A stretch of DNA of 64,000 nucleotides from the NCBI RefSeq assembly GCF_024586915.1, contig NZ_JANBVS010000001.1, positions 496,001 through 560,000 of the forward strand, read 5' to 3'. The DNA comes from Bradyrhizobium sp. SRS-191. Its GTDB lineage: Bacteria > Pseudomonadota > Alphaproteobacteria > Rhizobiales > Xanthobacteraceae. Under the pieces are notes generated by a model. It ran no database searches. It saw only the letters and a list, made by a program, of their open reading frames with translations, and was not told the DNA's origin. Positions 61,656 to 64,000 of the stretch are shown in pieces; the first letter of the stretch is position 1, and each line of letters opens with the position of its first letter. Both the position numbers and the translations under genes were made by a program.

Positions 61656-63366
61656 AGCAATGTTTCTCTTGCGCACCACCTGGGTGGGTGACGGCACCCG
61701 CCACGGCCGGCCCGACCTGCTGGGCATATTTCCAAAGTGCGCCCGACGTGTGATGCGTCTCACGCGGCGTCCACTTGGTTTGACGTGACGCGAGTTCGGC
61801 ATCGCTCAACTTGACGTTAAGAATACCGGCCTCGGCGTCGATCTCGATGATGTCGCCATCCTCGACCAGGGCGATCGGCCCGCCGACGGCCGCCTCCGGT
61901 CCGATATGGCCGATGCAGAAGCCGCGGGTCGCGCCGGAGAACCGGCCATCGGTGATGAGCGCGATCTTGCCGCCCATGCCCTGCCCGGTCAGCGCCGCCG
62001 TGGTCTGCAGCATTTCCCGCATGCCCGGACCACCGCGCGGCCCCTCATAACGGATCACGATGACCTCGCCCTCGCGATAGGTCCGCTTCTGCACGGCCTC
62101 AAAGGCATCCTCTTCCCGATCGAAGCAGCGGGCCGGCCCAGTGAATTTCAAGTTAGACATGCCCGCGACTTTCACGATCGCGCCCTCTGGCGCGAGATTG
62201 CCTTTCAGACCGACAACACCTCCGGTTGCAGTGATCGGCTGATCAGCCGGCCTCACCACGTCCTGGTGCGGATTCCATTTCACGCCTTTGAGGTTTTCGG
62301 CGATCGTCCGGCCGGTGACTGTGAGGCAGTCGCCGTTCAAATAGCCATGGTCGAGCAACGTCTTCATCAAGAGCGGAATGCCACCAGCCTCGAACATGTC
62401 TTTGGCGACATAGCGGCCACCCGGCTTCAAATCCGCGATATAAGGTGTCTTTTTGAAGATTTCGGCGACGTCAAATAAGTCGAACTTGATGCCCGCCTCA
62501 TGCGCAATCGCAGGAAGATGCAGCGCAGCATTGGTCGAGCCGCCGGAGGCCGCCACAACCGCAGCGGCATTCTCCAACGCGGCTCGCGTCACGATGTCGC
62601 GCGGCCGGATGTTGGCTGCGATCAGCTCCATGACCTTCTCGCCGGCGGTCATGCAGAAGGAATCACGAATTTCGTAAGGCGCGGGAGCGCCGGCCGAGTA
62701 CGGCAGCGCCAGCCCGATCGCCTCGGACACCGTCGCCATCGTGTTGGCGGTGAACTGGGCGCCGCAGGCGCCGGCCGACGGACAAGCGACGCGCTCGAGC
62801 TCGTCGAGGTCGTCGTCCGACATCGCACCCACGGAGTGCTTGCCGACGGCCTCGAACATGTCCTGCACCGTGACCTGCTGGCCGCGGAAATTGCCGGGCA
62901 GGATCGAGCCGCCATAGATGAAGATCGAGGGGACGTTGAGCCGGACCATCGCCATCATCATGCCCGGCAGCGATTTGTCGCAGCCGGCCAGCCCAACCAG
63001 CGCATCGTAGGAATGGCCACGAATCGTCAACTCGACCGAATCGGCGATCGCCTCGCGAGACGGCAGCGACGATCGCATGCCGTCATGGCCCATCGCGATG
63101 CCGTCGGTGACGGTGATGGTGCAGAATTCACGCGGCGTGCCGCCGGCATGCGCGACGCCCTTCTTGACCGCCTGAGCCTGCCGCATCAGCGCGATGTTGC
63201 AGGGCGCAGCCTCATTCCAGCACGAGGCGACGCCGACGAACGGCTGGTGGATCTGAGCCGTGGTCAGGCCCATCGCGTAGAGATAAGACCGATGCGGCGC
63301 ACGCTCGGGCCCTTCCGTCACGTGACGGCTGGGCAGCCTGCGCTTGATGTCGGTCTTCGCGTCCAT
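61642..63366 (-). CDS. ilvD: Dihydroxy-acid dehydratase
   Basis: A 574-residue Fe-S enzyme of valine and isoleucine biosynthesis. '[20 protein letters not shown]' near residue 125 and '[20 protein letters not shown]' near residue 195 hold the cluster cysteines together with the early Cys in '[12 protein letters not shown]'. '[20 protein letters not shown]' and '[16 protein letters not shown]' are C-terminal signatures. Full length. Its stop lies 13 nt inside the ExoR-like gene. Confidence 0.96.
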   Translation of the reverse strand: MDAKTDIKRRLPSRHVTEGPERAPHRSYLYAMGLTTAQIHQPFVGVASCWNEAAPCNIALMRQAQAVKKGVAHAGGTPREFCTITVTDGIAMGHDGMRSSLPSREAIADSVELTIRGHSYDALVGLAGCDKSLPGMMMAMVRLNVPSIFIYGGSILPGNFRGQQVTVQDMFEAVGKHSVGAMSDDDLDELERVACPSAGACGAQFTANTMATVSEAIGLALPYSAGAPAPYEIRDSFCMTAGEKVMELIAANIRPRDIVTRAALENAAAVVAASGGSTNAALHLPAIAHEAGIKFDLFDVAEIFKKTPYIADLKPGGRYVAKDMFEAGGIPLLMKTLLDHGYLNGDCLTVTGRTIAENLKGVKWNPHQDVVRPADQPITATGGVVGLKGNLAPEGAIVKVAGMSNLKFTGPARCFDREEDAFEAVQKRTYREGEVIVIRYEGPRGGPGMREMLQTTAALTGQGMGGKIALITDGRFSGATRGFCIGHIGPEAAVGGPIALVEDGDIIEIDAEAGILNVKLSDAELASRQTKWTPRETHHTSGALWKYAQQVGPAVAGAVTHPGGAQEKHCYADI

Positions 63367-63599
63367 CGCTGTTCTGGCCTCCCGGCGCTGTGGAGAACGC
63401 TAAAATCCCAGAAGTGGATTTTTGGCTACCTCACACGCACAGGTACTATTCTGATCAAAGTATTTCACGACCAGGTGTGGCCAAAAAGCGGCGCGTTCAT
63501 GGAGCGCCTGAGATTGTTACCAAAACTTCGTAAACTGTGGCGACGTCGCAACATCCGTGGCCAATGCGCCACCATTCCGCAGGCAAAGGATACCGTCCG

Positions 63600-64000
63600 T
63601 TATTCCGGAACAATCCCGGCGGCACGGATCATCGGCCACCATTTGGCGATTTCTGCCCGCTGCACGGTTCCAAGTGCCGCCGGCGTCCGCTGATCCCGGG
63701 GAGGCATCTGCAACCCCAGGTTTTTCAGCTGATTCTGCACATCCGGGTCGTCGAGCGCGTCGACCGCTGCGGCATTGAGCGTCTCGACGATCTCCTTCGG
63801 CGTTCCCTTGGGCAGCCAGAGCCCCGACCACAATGTCATGTGGAAGCCCGCAAGGCCGGCCTCGTCCGTCGTCGGAATCTCCGGCGCGCTGTCGAGGCGC
63901 TTGGCGTCGGTGACGGCATAAGCGCGGATCGTGCCGGCGCGCACCTGGTTGATGGCGTTCGACGTCTGGTCGACGATGAGATCGATCTGGCCGCCGACGA
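63600..64000 (-). CDS. TctC/Bug-family solute-binding protein, 3' part
   Basis: The C-terminal 133 or so residues of a tripartite tricarboxylate transporter receptor; the frame is open to the window edge. 'GGQIDLIVDQTSNAINQVRA' is the Bug ligand-loop region, then 'IPTTDEAGLAGFHMTLWSGL', 'WLPKGTPKEIVETLNAAAV' and the family end 'EIAKWWPMIRAAGIVPE'. Such proteins bind carboxylates or similar solutes in the periplasm. The 5' part and any transporter partner lie outside. The 233-nt gap before ilvD shows no gene. Confidence 0.9.
   Translation of the reverse strand, partial: VGGQIDLIVDQTSNAINQVRAGTIRAYAVTDAKRLDSAPEIPTTDEAGLAGFHMTLWSGLWLPKGTPKEIVETLNAAAVDALDDPDVQNQLKNLGLQMPPRDQRTPAALGTVQRAEIAKWWPMIRAAGIVPE

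Overview
The window is a high-GC alphaproteobacterial chromosome segment. Protein content and gene order point to Bradyrhizobium or a very close relative: paired DUF1127 mini-proteins, the yajC-secD-secF-Mth938-squalene/phytoene-synthase-like block, folate-type TrmFO, an ExoR-like Sel1 protein, and several intergenic palindromic repeat families of the kind scattered through Bradyrhizobium genomes. I cannot fix the species from the sequence. No transposase, integrase, phage gene, rRNA, tRNA or CRISPR array was found.

Layout. 0-10 kb: small envelope and conserved genes (DUF3828-like, GNAT, DUF1127 x2, DUF3597, DUF2189, lytic transglycosylase), then trmFO, an odd kinase/AMP-binding-C fusion, and two TauD-like dioxygenase paralogues, the second missing its iron-binding HxD segment. 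10-31 kb: a mostly minus-strand core block. It holds protein export (yajC, secD, secF, tatA, tatB, tatC), Mth938 and squalene/phytoene-synthase-like homologues of complex I assembly factors, surE-pcm-nlpD, serS, scpA/scpB, nagZ, a SPOR protein, argS and dgt, followed by erpA on the plus strand and a large hybrid histidine kinase. 33.6-40.4 kb: a repeat-rich zone with a metallophosphoesterase, two membrane proteins of unknown role, and a LysR regulator divergent from a styrene-monooxygenase-like pair (styA/styB-like).

40.8-42.5 kb holds what I consider the most interesting locus. A near-perfect sigma-54 (-24/-12) promoter lies in front of a gene joining a Shethna FeSII-type [2Fe-2S] ferredoxin domain to a rubrerythrin-like four-helix domain. 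A stand-alone paralogue of the rubrerythrin-like half follows directly. FeSII is the Azotobacter protein that protects nitrogenase from oxygen, so this looks like a nitrogen-fixation-linked oxygen or peroxide protection module.

42.5-47 kb: aldo/keto reductase, exonuclease III, a DUF1254/DUF1214 protein and a Tat-exported class A beta-lactamase. 47-60 kb: a minus-strand nitrogen-scavenging island. It comprises a complete branched-chain-type ABC transporter of the urea/short-chain-amide class, an amidase, a small quinol-monooxygenase-fold protein, and a divergent urease operon (ureE, ureF, fused ureAB, ureC, ureG, ureD). A cytosolic AmiC-like amide sensor lies upstream of the transporter. Together these could import amides and urea and release ammonium. 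60-64 kb: GNAT, an ExoR-like periplasmic regulator overlapping ilvD, and the 3' end of a TctC-type solute-binding protein running off the window.
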